From Atrina japonica (lineage: Eukaryota > Mollusca > Bivalvia > Pterioida > Pinnidae), in contig BROG01000131.1 of NCBI GenBank assembly GCA_030159075.1, positions 1,187,501 through 1,251,500 of the forward strand: DNA of 64,000 bases, read 5' to 3'. Both the position numbers and the translations under genes were made by a program. Within the stretch, counting starts at the first letter, position 1; every line of letters begins with the position of its first letter. Of this stretch, positions 48,330-59,752 are shown in pieces. The notes beneath the pieces are model-generated. The model saw nothing but the letters and a program-made list of their open reading frames with translations, did no database searches and was not told the origin of the DNA.

Positions 48330-49200
48330 AGTACAACAATTTTGATATTGTCAGATTTTGCTGAAAATAAGTATGAAGAGGTATTTCATGATATCATTTT
48401 AATAAAAAATAGCAGTTCAAGGAACTTTGGTAAGATGAAGTCAGTGGTAGATTTTACAGAAAGGTTGTTTGCCATGGTAACAAAATAAAAGTCAAAATTT
48501 TGATATTGTCATATTTTCATGAACAATTGTACTTTCGGGTATTTCTGTATAACGAATTCAATGGCAGATGTTATGAAAGTGTCAGTTGGTATGGAAACAA
48601 AATGAAGCCCACTGATTGGTAAAAAAAAGATATTTTCGGATTTTGCTCTTTATATCATGTATTGGCAATGTGTCAATACTATTTCTCTAAAAAAGGGATG
48701 TTACATAGCCTTGTATACTGCAAATTAACATGGGTAGATATCTATTTCTTTTGTTTAAAGGACATATAACAAATTGTGTTGATAAAAGAAATCTGTCAGA
48801 CTTTTACATACATTCTCATTTTACATTGCTCTTTATACTGTGTATTTCCACAAAGTTGGGCGAAAAACAACGGGGTGGGGTACTACTAAACCGTATATAC
48901 TGAAATCTTATATGGGTAGTTATTTATTTCTATTGCTTAAACAACATATATTAGGTTGTATTATAAAAGAAACGTGTTAAATTAGTTTTGCACACATTCT
49001 TATTTCACCACTGCACTTTTAAAGTATTGGCACACATTTTGAAGTAAAACAAGTGAGCGGGGTACAACTTAACCGTATATACCGAAATCTAATATGGATA
49101 GATATTCATTTGTTTTATTATGCAACATATTTAATGTTGTATTAATGAAAAAACCTGTTAAACTAGTTTTTCACACATTTTTATTTTGCCATATCTATTT
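48330..49200 (+). repeat. Diverged tandem repeats of ~160-180 bp
   Basis: ACCGTATATACYGAAATCTWATATGGRTAG starts recur at about 48708, 48891 and 49070, each followed by TATTTMTTTTGTTTAAA..ACATAT. Upstream, ATTTTGATATTGTCAGATTTTGCTGAA and ATTTTGATATTGTCATATTTTCATGAA (48339, 48498) form a second diverged pair. Confidence 0.7.
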
Positions 49201-49279
49201 ATTTACGCAATGGAGCTATATTTTCCTCTGCCAAAATACAATACAGGGTACCAAAATAAGCTACTGTTTTGTTAATTAG

Positions 49280-50332
49280 AGCTTTGTTTGTTATAAATTG
49301 TGCTATTTTGAAGAAAAGTCATTGTATTGACCAAAAATCAGTTTTGTATCTGTCAGTACCCAAAATTTAGTTAATATGTCAAAATTAATGGTGTCATATA
49401 TGAATTCATTGATTTCCATTCTGTACAGTTTTATAACGATATTACATATTAACGTCAAATCAATGTGAAAAATTTTAAAATATGGATAGCACCTGCTTTT
49501 TTGCTATTTAGTATGTTTTGGATATATTCGGTGAAAAAAAAAGAATTTTGAGGTCTGCACACATACATCCATTAGAATTCCTTAGTAGGGGATCACCCTT
49601 AAAACATCTGTACATAGCATATACTTTTTCTAAGTATATTTAGTGCATTGTACCAATTTAAAACTAAACGATTACTATCTACTGGTACAAGTAGTTCAGT
49701 ATTTTGATTTATATCAAATGACCATAAACTGTGTTTTGTTTTAAAAATGTGTTTTCCCTTTTTACTTCTTAATCGACGTACAATAACAAAAAGAGATATA
49801 CACAGGCATAAAAATTCTTAAAACACTAATTACAGACCAACACTAATTATACAGATTCCATAAAAGAAAGTCTGCTACAAAAAGATAATTTTAGCTTACA
49901 TCTAAAGATATAAAGGTTACAGCTTTTAATCATGAATTAGACGGTATTCAAAATTATCAACCTTCACCAAAGTTCCTACATGAAATAGTTGACAGTCTCC
50001 CTAGCGTATGTTAAGAGATTAACAAAACGATTTGTAGAAATATGACAAGTACAGAAATACATTTAATATCATTCTTGCGCTTATCGTTAACAAATTTATT
50101 TATTTATTTATAAAAAGGTACAAAAAGCAACATACTCTAAATCTATAAATGGTAATGACAGGAAATGTATTTTTATTTAGTTTGTGATATTGATATGACA
50201 TGGTATCCTGTATACATACATCATATAACCAAAACGAATGTGTGATAACAGGAAATTAATTCCCTTAAAGATGACATCTGATCATAGCAATCTTGTACCA
50301 TGGCAGATGTAATGATCTACAATAATGTAAAA

Positions 50333-50336
<4 letters not shown>
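49280..50336. other. AT-rich stretch, no gene seen
   Basis: Nothing recognisable. Confidence 0.5.

Positions 50337-50401
<65 letters not shown>
50337..50401 (+). repeat. (TA)n microsatellite
   Basis: About 32 TA units. The Ile-Tyr minus frame is an artefact. Confidence 0.97.
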
Positions 50402-50405
<4 letters not shown>

Positions 50406-50579
50406 CAATATGTAATGTGTAAGTAAAAATCTAAGTATAAAGATACAAATAATAGAAATAAATAAAATAAATATTGGCATATTTTTGATATATGAGGATG
50501 ATTGGCATATCAATTGTCTGATATATAAGGATAGTAACGCTGATCCCACCTACTAAACAGCTTTTTAGTAGAAAGTAGG

Positions 50580-52945
50580 ACAAGATTGAATCTCAATAGC
50601 CTTGTTGTTATGAAAGTGAAATCTTTGATCTTAGTAAAGGTACTACAAAAAGCCTTTGTTGTTGAGTAGAAAGTAGTACAACAAGTACTACAAGAAGCCT
50701 TTTTGAGTTTAGTGAAGTAGAGGACTACAAGAACAATAGTGACAGGACTACGCCTTTGTTGAGTAGTGAAAGGACTACATGAAATCTTTGTTGTATAGTA
50801 AAGGTACTACAAGAAGCCTTTGTTGAATAGTGAGAGGACTACATGAAGCCTTTGCTGTATAGTAAAGGTACTACATGAAGCCTTTGTTGAGTAGTGAGAG
50901 GACTACAAGAAGCCTTTGTTGACTACAAGTGGCAGTTGATGAGAGGACTACATGAAGCCTTGTTGAGTAGTGAGAGGACTACATGAAACCTTTGTTGTAT
51001 AGTAAAGGTACTACAAGAAGCCTTTCTTGAATAGTGAGAGGACTACATGAAGCCATGAGGACTACATGAAGCCTTTGTTGAGCGGAGTACATGACCTTTG
51101 TTGTATAGACTACATGAAGCCTTTTTTGAGTAGTGAGAGAACTACAAGAAGCCTTTGTTGAGAATTTAGTGAGTAAGAAGACTACATGAGCCTTTATTGA
51201 GTAGTGAGAGGACCACATGAAGCCTTTGTTGAGTAGTGAAAGGACTACATGAAACCTTTGTTCTATAATAAAGGTACTACAAGTGGCATTTGTTGAATAA
51301 TGAGAGGACTACATGAAGCCTTGTTGAGTAGTGAGAGGACATGAAACAGTAGAAACCTTTTTTTGTATAGGTACATAAGGGCTTTGCTGAGTACTACAAG
51401 AAGCCTTTCTTGAAAAATAGTGAGAGGACTACATGAAGCATGTGAGCCTAGTAAAGGTTACAAGAACCCCGTTGTTAGTGAGACGACTACATGAAGCCTT
51501 TGTTGAGTAGTAAGCGGACTACATGAAACCTTTGTTGAGTTGTATAGTAAAGGTACTACAAGAAGCCGTTGTTGAATAGTGAGAGGACTACAAGAAGCCT
51601 TTGTTGTATAGTAAAGGTACTACAAGAAGAATTTGTTGAGTAGTGAGAGGACTACATGAAGCATTTGTTGAGTAGTGAGAGGACTACATGAAGCCTTTGT
51701 TTTGAGTAGTGAAAGAAGCCTTTGTTGAAGCCTAAAGGTTGTTGAATTTGTTGAGAGGACTACATGAAGCCTTTGTTGAATAGTGAGAGGACTACATGAA
51801 ACCTTTGTTGTATAGTAAAGGTACTACAAGAAGCCTTTTGTGAATAGTGAGAGGACTACATGAAGCCTGTGTTGAGTAGTGAGAGGACTACATGACTACC
51901 TTTGCTGATGTAAACTACTTTGTTGAGTAGTAATGAGAGGACTACATAAAACCTTTGTTGAGTAGTAAAGACAATAACTACAGTAAAGCCGTTGTTGAAT
52001 ACAGCCGTTGTTAAGTATAGGACTACAAGAAGCCTTTGTTGTATAGTAAAGGTACTACAAGAAGCCTTTGTTGAGTAGTGAGAGGACTACATGAAGCCTT
52101 TGTTGAGCAGTGAGAGGACTACATGAAGCCTTTGTTGAGTAGTGAGAGGACTACATGAGAGGACTGAGAGGACTACATGAAACCTTTTTGTTAGAATAGT
52201 AAAGCCGTACTGAATAGTGAAGGCAGAAGCCTTTGTTGTATAGTAAAGTACTACAAGAAGGACTGACAACAAGAAGCCTTTGTTGAGTAGTGAGAAGACT
52301 ACATGAGCCTTTATTGAGTAATGAGAGGACTACATGAAGCCTTTGTTGAATAGTGAGAGTACTACATGAAGCCTTTGTTGAATAGTGAGAGGACTACATG
52401 AAGCCTTTGCTGAGTAGTAAGGGGACTACATGAACAAAAAGGCCATGAAGCCTTTGCTGAGTAGTAAGGGGACTACAAAAAGCCTTTTTTGAGTAATGAG
52501 AGGACTACATAAGGGCTTTGCTGAGTAGTAAGAGGACAATAAGCCTTTGTTCAGTAGTAAGAGGACTACAAGAAAACAGCCGTTGTTAAGTATTGAGAGG
52601 ACTACATGAAGCATGTGATGTATAGTAAAGGTACTACAAGAACCCGTTGTTGAGTAGTGAGAGGACTAAATGAAGCCTTTGTTGAGTAGTAAGAGGACTA
52701 CATGAAACCTTTGTTGAGTGGTGAGAGGACTACATGAAACCTTTGTTGAGTGGTGAGAGGACTACATGAAGCCGTTGTTGAGTATTAAGAGGACTACATG
52801 AAGCCTTTCTTGAGTAGTGAGAGGACAACATGAAGCCTTTGTTGAGTAGTAAGAGGACTACCTAAAGCCTTTGGTGAGTAGTAAGAGGACTACAAGAAGC
52901 CGTTGTTGAGTTTTAAGAGGACTACTAGAAACCGTTGTTCATGAG
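50580..52945 (+). repeat. 32-33-bp minisatellite, ~2.4 kb, about 70 units, two unit types
   Basis: Type A is GAGAGGACTACATGAAGCC plus TTTGTTGAGTAGT. Type B is AAAGGTACTACAAGAAGCC plus TTTGTTGTATAGT. They alternate in stretches near 50.7-51.0, 51.5-51.85 and 52.0-52.3 kb, and type A dominates the 3' third. Many units are chopped or contain fragments of neighbours. Minus-strand frames (LLNKGFMVVLS-like) break because the period is not a multiple of three. Confidence 0.93.
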
Positions 52946-53930
52946 AAGTTAAGCTGAACACTTGTATGATATTGAATAGGATCCAGATGATTCTAATTTA
53001 GATTACATTTTGAAGTTTAAATACAAACATTGCGGTATATTACTGGAAATCGATGGACCAGAATTCTTTTTTTTATTTTCTGTGTTGTTTCAAGAAAATT
53101 CAGTTTCACAAAAAGATAAAGAAATTAGAGAAACTAACAAGTTAAAAAAGGTTTCCACATTGCCAATGCTAGTTGTGAGGTATATATTCCAGACAATCAA
53201 AATTGACAGCTCCTTGTACGATGTCCTCAATAAAGATTTACGGTATTAAATCTAGAGTTTCAGATAATACGGAAAAGAAGAGTTTATAGTCTGCCCACTC
53301 GCTGTTAGTTATTGATTTTAGCTTACAAAACAGAATTTTTTGTTTTTTTCTTATAAACCTTTTACAACCTTATATATGGGGATAAAATATATCGTTTGTT
53401 TGCATGAACATTCCTGGCAAATCTAGTAAATGAACTGACATTCTTTCAAGAAAATCTATTTCAAATGAGTTTTACAGGTTTCAAATTCCATTTCTCTGTA
53501 ACAGTTTTTTGTTTAAACATACTAAGCATACATAAAGATGAGGGCTCGAAAATCAGAACGAAAACCTAAAGTGGAGTGAAACTGTAGCGATAATTTGTTT
53601 CTGTATTTTGATTTATTCATTAAATTATGGTTGAAAATAAACTAAATCGAAAATATCATAGTTGTTAAATATAAAGGTTGAACAATGTGTATGATGTAAC
53701 TTTCATGATATACCAGTTACCGTTTATAGTATTTGCTTGGACGAATTTCAGCTAACGGGTTTTTATATTTACTGTTACAAAATACCACTATTATATTTTA
53801 TTATATTATTTATTATATTTTTCATTACAAAATATCAGAAATTTACTCTTATGAAATACCAGTTCTTAATGATGTCATAATTACAAAAAAAAATTAGGAG
53901 ATAACGGTTCATATTCATAGAGAAGCACTC
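52946..53930. other. AT-rich stretch, no supported gene
   Basis: A 79-codon frame at 53010-53249 (KYKHCGILLEIDGPEFFFLF..) is not recognised. I do not support it without evidence of expression. Confidence 0.45.
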
Positions 53931-54102
53931 TACGGCACGTCAAAATCACATAAATGAGTTTAATCCGGTTTGCTCAATTAAGCCTATTTTTTCTTCAGTA
54001 AATGTGAGTTACTGAGGAAAACTTGATTTAACTGCAAAACAAAAAACTAGTTTTAACTGAGAAAAGTAAGTTAACTCATTAATGTGATTTTGGCATGTCA
54101 TA
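53931..54102. mobile_element. TIR-R element, short 172-bp copy
   Basis: TACGGCACGTCAAAATCACAT opens and AATGTGATTTTGGCATGTCATA closes it. The interior is a single pair of AGTAAATGTGAGTTACTGAG / TTTAACTGAGAAAAGTAAG modules. Both ends carry TA, but an 8-bp target duplication is not clear. A minimal, internally deleted member. Confidence 0.8.
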
Positions 54103-54107
54103 ATACT

Positions 54108-54297
54108 GGACGGCAAGTGTAGGTATGTAGGGCGCCTTAAAACCACATTTTTGGTCAAACCTAGTTTTATGAAATGGATAAATCACTAAATGGTGTTGAA
54201 TTATACAGAAAACATATGCACACTCGAGGGCCGAAGGCTTGAGAGCGGTTTTGTTCTCTGTATTATTCAACACCATTGAGTGGTTTATAAAACTTAA
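54108..54297. mobile_element. Foldback element upstream of PLE-A
   Basis: AAATGGTGTTGAATTATACAGAAAAC is inverted as GTTCTCTGTATTATTCAACACCATT, around CTCGAGGGCCGAAGGCTTGAGAG, itself a small hairpin. The outer arms GTTTTATGAAATGG / GGTTTATAAAAC also pair roughly. No coding content; the 77-codon frame over it is spurious. Confidence 0.75.
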
Positions 54298-55690
54298 AAA
54301 ACAAAGGCTCAAATAATATAGTTTTTATTTGTAAGGCACGTTATTATAATTGTATAATTGTATAATTCTGGTAATCCTACATACACACGTAGCCCACTTT
54401 CAAAGACCGAGATCCTTCAAAATCATGTGTCCGTGTTATGGCCTTTTGATGTACTTACAAAGGCAGAGGTACATAGCAAGACCCAAGAAATGTTCTACCA
54501 AACATTTATCTTTACTCCTTACTAAGATACTAACAGCCGTTAAGGAGAAACATCAGAGGTACTGTACAGTTGTTTGTTCAAGAAGCGTTGTAAATCAGAA
54601 GTGGATACTTAAACATTCTAAACAACTTTTAGAAAATTTGAAGGCACACCATTGTTCTCAGATTCACAGTATCATAACATACAACTTCTCTACTCTTTAC
54701 ACAACAATTCCACATAAAAATCAAGAGAGATTTTTTTAGCATCAGTGACAACTGTTTTTTCGCTAAAGATATTACCCAAAACTTTAAATGTCTAATGATT
54801 GGTTATCATGATACTTATGTTGACCAACACCACTCTGATTCTACACATAAATACACTGAAGTTGAAAGAAGGTGGACTTTCTAATAGAAGTATTTCAACA
54901 AACTGTAGGCATTTCGTATGGGAACCAATTGTGCTCCTTTATTGGCTGACCTGTTCTTTTATCTAAAGTAATAGCTAGCGGTGTCCTTTAATTTCACATT
55001 TAGATATATCGACGACGTTCTGTAAATAATGACAATTTTCATACATATGTCAATGCGATATATCCAAGCGAACTAGTAATTAAAGATACGATAGAATCAA
55101 GCAAACACTCTTCATACTTAGACATTTTACTTACTATAGATAGAGACAGGAAATTAACAACTAATCTATACGACAAACACGACTATTTCGGCTTTCCCAA
55201 TGTAAATTTTCCACATTTTAGTAGTAATATCCCATAATCACCCGCACATGGAGTTTATATTTCACAAATGATCCGATATGCCAGGGCGTGTTCAACATTT
55301 GAACATTTTATATATAGATGTAAACTACTCATTGACAAATTATTGACACAGGGATATCGAAATTCTGTTTGATGTCAACATTCCGCAAATAAATTTTACG
55401 GTCGGTTTAATAGTCTTGTTTGCGATTACTCCGTTTCGCTAAGCGAACTGTGGAGTAACTTATTTGATGGCGGTTGTTGAGACGTCTGTACCAGTTGTGA
55501 CGAGGATTTGTTCCTCGTGTATTTCATTTTGATTTGACTGTGGACTGACTACGGGTGTGACCGGTGGACAGGGTATGCTTACTCCTCCATGGCACCTGAT
55601 CCCACCTCTTGACTGCAAGAGGTCCATGTTTGTCATATTTTTGACCTGGACATCCTAAATATTTATACTTTTGTATCTGAGAATTTTATA
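54298..55690 (+). pseudogene. PLE-A retroelement, longest 3' copy with RT blocks and tail
   Basis: A Penelope-like reverse-transcriptase remnant. Blocks in order: NNIVFI-like start at ~54313; KCSTKHLSLLLTKILTAVKE at about 54490-54550; SRSVVNQKWILKHSKQLLEN at about 54572-54635; STLYTTIPH at about 54684-54712; an NCAPLLADL-like block at ~54920-54950; YIDDV (catalytic aspartates) at 55005-55019; SSYLDILLTI at ~55110-55140; then D-Y-F-GFPNVNFPHF and IRYARACSTFEHF near 55190-55310; and FYGRFNSLVCDYSVSLSEL at about 55390-55450. Stops and frameshifts split these. After the stop comes the family tail (TGTGACGAGGATTTGTTCC, ACCTGATCCCACCTCTTG). No C-terminal GIY-YIG domain follows. It lacks the TIR-R insertion and the truncation of the triplicated copies, so it is an independent insertion. 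Confidence 0.88.
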
Positions 55691-55919
55691 TCAACAACAG
55701 AAAAAACAAATTCTTAAAATAACAAATGAGTGCTTCTCGGAGACAATTTCAGATGAAAGAAAAAGATACCATTACGAAATCAAATTAATGTTGAGTAAAT
55801 ATTATAAACAGAATTCCAAAGTTATAATGCTCAAGGCGACCCTTTCTGTCAATTAGACTTCATCAGTTGAGCTCCAATTTAAAATGTATGTGTATTTCTA
55901 AAGAGAAAGTGGTATCATA
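55691..55919. other. No gene; spacer after PLE-A tail
   Basis: A 61-codon Lys-rich frame (55671-55856) starts inside the PLE tail and has no recognisable motif. Confidence 0.45.
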
Positions 55920-56135
55920 CAAGGACAAACAATAAATCTAAAAGTATAGCCGAAATTCGTCTAAGAGTAACCACTGTAAAAGATGACTATCTTAGCTTTA
56001 GAAAGATTTGGAATTTAAATGGTGTTATCAATGCCAAATATTATTTTAGTATACGCTTAGCTGGTATCGAAATTCCAGGTACTAGGTTTATGTATAAAGT
56101 TCCACCAGCAGTGGCAACGACCTAGTGGTTTGATT
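55920..56135 (+). repeat. Dispersed repeat F, copy 2
   Basis: ACAAACAATAAATCTAAAAG, TGTAAAAGATGACTATCTTAG, CACCAGCAGTGGCAACGACC and TAGTGGTTT parallel 38930-39145. It is directly followed by a PLE-A tail, so F could be an older part of the same element type. Confidence 0.5.
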
Positions 56136-56365
56136 GCATTTAAATAGTTGGTACCAAATGTGACGAGGATTTATTCCTCACTTATTCCATTTTAATTTGA
56201 CTGTGGACTCGCGGTGGGTATGACCGGTCAACAAGGGATTATTACTCTACCATAACACCTGATCAAACCTGATCGATCCGGAAGTCTGCGTTTTCCCAGT
56301 GTCCACCAAATTTGTATACTGTCTCTTTGACCACCCGACGGTTAATGCTTTGGTATCTGTTTTTT
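56136..56365 (+). repeat. PLE-A 3' tail, solo copy
   Basis: GTGACGAGGATTTATTCCTC, TTTGACTGTGGACTCGCGG, GTATGACCGGTCAACAAGGG, TTACTCTACCATAACACCTG and GCTTTGGTATCTG follow the family order, more diverged than the copies at 4833 and 55465. Confidence 0.7.
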
Positions 56366-56923
56366 TATCTTTTTAGTCTGATGGTTATCTGAATTTTAAA
56401 TACATCCGGGATTATATATTTATAATATATAATATATACATATATAATTGACTTTATATCTGTTGATAACAATAATACCACTACATATTAAAAATAGGGG
56501 GATAAACAGAGATGTTGAGGACCCATAAATGTTTAAACAGCAGCAACATCATCAACAAGAAATAACAAAAACACCGACAAGAACTAACAACAACATCAAC
56601 AAGAAATATCAACAAGAAATAACAACAACATCAACAAAACACTTGAATTTATCTATCGCAATTGTACATTTACACCTTGGTAAATATACGATAATAATGC
56701 AATGAAATAATCACTGAAATATAATTTCCCATGGAATTAAACTAGTAAAATATAATTAAATTTGAGTTACCAGTTTGATAGTTGGTGTTGAATCGTAAAT
56801 ACTGATTGCAACGAAGATTTATATCTAAAATGTATTTATTCCAATCACAATTTGGACTCACTCGATAGAAGTTACTTACTACTCCATCACATCTGATTCC
56901 AACTCTACATTCCTAGTGTTTCC

Positions 56924-56927
<4 letters not shown>
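56366..56927 (+). repeat. AT-rich spacer ending in an eroded PLE-A tail
   Basis: The first ~390 bp hold ACAACATCAACAAGAAATAAC-type short repeats (56540-56640) and no gene. About 56770-56925 an eroded PLE tail is visible (GGACTCACTCGATAG, TTACTACTCCATCACATCTG, ATTCCTAGTGTTTCCGT). Confidence 0.45.

Positions 56928-56992
<65 letters not shown>
56928..56992 (+). repeat. (TA)n microsatellite
   Basis: About 32 TA units. Confidence 0.97.
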
Positions 56993-56994
<2 letters not shown>

Positions 56995-57931
56995 GACTGC
57001 AATTCAATTGATTGCAATTATATAGAGCGATATATTGTATATTCTGGTAAATGCAGTCGCGTGCCCCGAGTATTAACCGCTTTACTTTTCAGCGTAAGAA
57101 TACATGAATGAATCAATAACGAATAGAATATGACATGTTTATTTCTTATATATTTAATCTTATAAGCCACACATTAGACCTAACACAAAAAAAATTTAAA
57201 TTGCAAAAAGAAATCGGAAACACGAGCCTACATTTGTAGCACATTGTACAGCCTACGGGTCCATATCGCGATATATATAGGTCATGTTATGAAATGAAAG
57301 TTTGCTTCATAGTGACAACAGAAAAAAGAGAGTAAGGCCTAGTGCAACTTTGTCAAGCATCTCTTGATAAACAAGTCGATTTGTTTGCCTTCATGGATAT
57401 TCCTATCAAAAACAATTCGTCATCCGCATCGTGTGAAATCAGGTCGTGTGAAATAGGCTTACTTAGGTTACGTACCAATCGCCATGGTTCCCAGCTGTTT
57501 GGTAAAAAATTGTCAAATAAAATGGCTACTTTCAGTTGTCATGAATGAATGAACCAAATTTGATAAATAATGGTTGTTAAATGAGTCAATACTCATTTAA
57601 GATATCTACCATACAACCAATACAGAGACCATAGATGAAGGATTCATCGAGGTTTTCCAGTTTTCAGCGATTTTTGTTAATTTTCTATTGTTTTTACCCC
57701 AAAACGCCTCAACGCCCAGAGTGCTAACATGTCTCATATTGTTGCATTTTTGATAAGCTTTCAGAAAAACATAACCTCCAAAATTCCCCCTAGGGGAACA
57801 AGTATATTATTAGCCAGGGGACTATAAAAGCAAGGCAAATAAAGCAGTTCAACAAACACTAAATTGCAATTATACAAAAAGCTACATAGATCATAAACAA
57901 GCTCTACACTTTCAAGAATCCCTTCCCAACT
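56993..57931. other. No supported gene
   Basis: A 68-codon frame at 57342-57548 (QASLDKQVDLFAFMDIPIKN..) has a fairly coding-like composition but no domain I recognise. Nothing else stands out. Confidence 0.4.
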
Positions 57932-58391
57932 GGCCCCGCTTGTATAAAACATCTCAACTCTTGAGTTTTCCTCAAATTTGAGATTTTCCTCAAATATTTT
58001 GAGATTTTTCAGTTTGGCTTGTATAAACGCAAGTTGAGGGGGAATATTTGAGATTTTCCTCAACTTGAAGTTTTTGAGGCATTCCTCAAATCGGCTTGTA
58101 TAAAACTTCTTATCCTACTTTTCCTCAACAAAATTTGAGATTTTCCTCAAATATTTGAGAGAGCTTCATAGCAGTCTCAAATGCTTGAGGAATCCCTAAA
58201 CATGTAAACAAACATGGCAGACATCACCCTTATGGAACGCTTGCATTGAGTAAACATAAATTAAATATGTTGTATACACTTACATACTGTGGGATTATGT
58301 TTAACCGTGTTTCATGCTGGTGGAATGCATTTGATTTACTAATTTATGTAACTGCTTTTTTTCAAGTGGACACTGAAAGTCAATCGATGTG

Positions 58392-58410
58392 CCCCCCCCC
58401 CCCCCCCCCC
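58392..58410 (+). repeat. Poly-C tract, 19 bases
   Basis: A C homopolymer within TIR-G. Its length is likely to be unreliable in any assembly. Confidence 0.95.
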
Positions 58411-59592
58411 AACGTTTCACTGCTCTCAAAATGTGAAAAATAATAACATTAAAATTACATTGCTGAAAGAAATTGGTGATAAATAAATTCATACAACATA
58501 GATGCAGTCTGTTTTCAAAATAAAAAGCTGTAGATATATCCATGAGTCTAGTAAATTACATTTTTATTAACTAAACTTCGCCGGAATTGAAAACTATCGA
58601 TAGTGGTCTCATAACTAGGGCTACTGTATAGGCTAAGACCGTCTGGGCTACCAGCATTAAGAATCATAAATGGTGTATTCCAAAATAAGTTGAAATACGA
58701 TATAAATACCTCAGTATTTTTTCTTACTGAAAAAATGATGACAACTCAAGTCGATTTCCGTCTCAGCTTTGAAATGCAAGTAGGTCTAGCCTAAGCCAGG
58801 CCCAAGGTGTACAACTTAAAATCAAATGTGACATCACCGACACGCAAAATTTGACCTACTTTTCGCGGATCCACCGAATGGGAATATGACAGCCTAGACC
58901 TACATAAAGGAGCTGTACAAGTAGGGTTAGTTCTCAAACAAAGAGGGTAAATATACACGTGAATAAAATTAAAGAAAATAAAATACACAGCACTGGATAA
59001 AAAGTAAAAAAAAAAATCGCCTGGTCATCCTTTTTCAGGCAAATCAGTAATCGCGCATGTGATTGAATTTCGGTTTCTTATACGAGTATCCTGTCGATCT
59101 ATTTTTCGTCATTTTCGCTATTTTCGTGATTATCAAACTAACCAAATTTTATATGTCTGTTGAAATCGTAAGTTTGAGTTTATTTTGTTTGCATATACAC
59201 GTACTTAGTTTGCAACAACTCCCAAAAGCACGGGAAAACGGGTGCCTCGAGGTTAAAAAAAATAATGGGATAATCTAGAATTTGAATGCACCTTTTTAAA
59301 AATATATGTTAAAATGACTACACTTATTCTCGTCCAGTGTAAACAAATTTCATCCCCTACATGGGAAAAAAGCCACAGGCCTAACCAACAAGTCCGAGAA
59401 AATTATTGCGGAGACCCATTCTATAAGTAAATAAAATTAATTGACTCCGAGAAACTTTTAGTCGGCAAAAAAGTTCTGCAGAGTTTAAGCTTCTGATGTT
59501 ATTTTTTCGGATTTTCAATTAAAATTATCTTATCTTAATTATATTATCTGAAAAAATAATTTTGAAATTACAAAGTTCAAGCATAACGTCAG

Positions 59593-59752
59593 GTCACAGG
59601 AACCTGAAATTCCGTCGGTATATTGATAAACAAATCATTTACATAGCTTGCCATCTGTAATGAGGAGGTAAACAAGGGAGGGCAAGCTATGCCTATGTAA
59701 ATGATTTGTTTATCAATATACCGACAAAATTTCACTTCCTGTGATCAGATTG
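59593..59752. repeat. Foldback inside TIR-G, ~60-bp arms
   Basis: GTCGGTATATTGATAAACAA and ATCATTTACATAGCTTGCC on the left pair with GGCAAGCTATGCCTATGTAA and TTGTTTATCAATATACCGAC on the right. The outer GGTCACAGGAA / TTCCTGTGATC also pair. The spacer is ~25 bp. It is probably a MITE nested in TIR-G, or part of TIR-G itself. Confidence 0.88.

Noticed and set aside
53010..53249. 79-codon frame after the minisatellite as a possible host exon.
   Set aside because: No recognised domain and Lys/Phe-rich composition expected from AT-rich DNA; no independent support.
57342..57548. 68-codon frame with coding-like composition.
   Set aside because: No domain, homologue or splice evidence that can be judged from sequence alone.
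58211..58250. ATGGCAGACATCACCCTTAT as a possible start of a transposase gene within TIR-G.
   Set aside because: The frame stops after 11 codons and no downstream exon with transposase motifs was seen.
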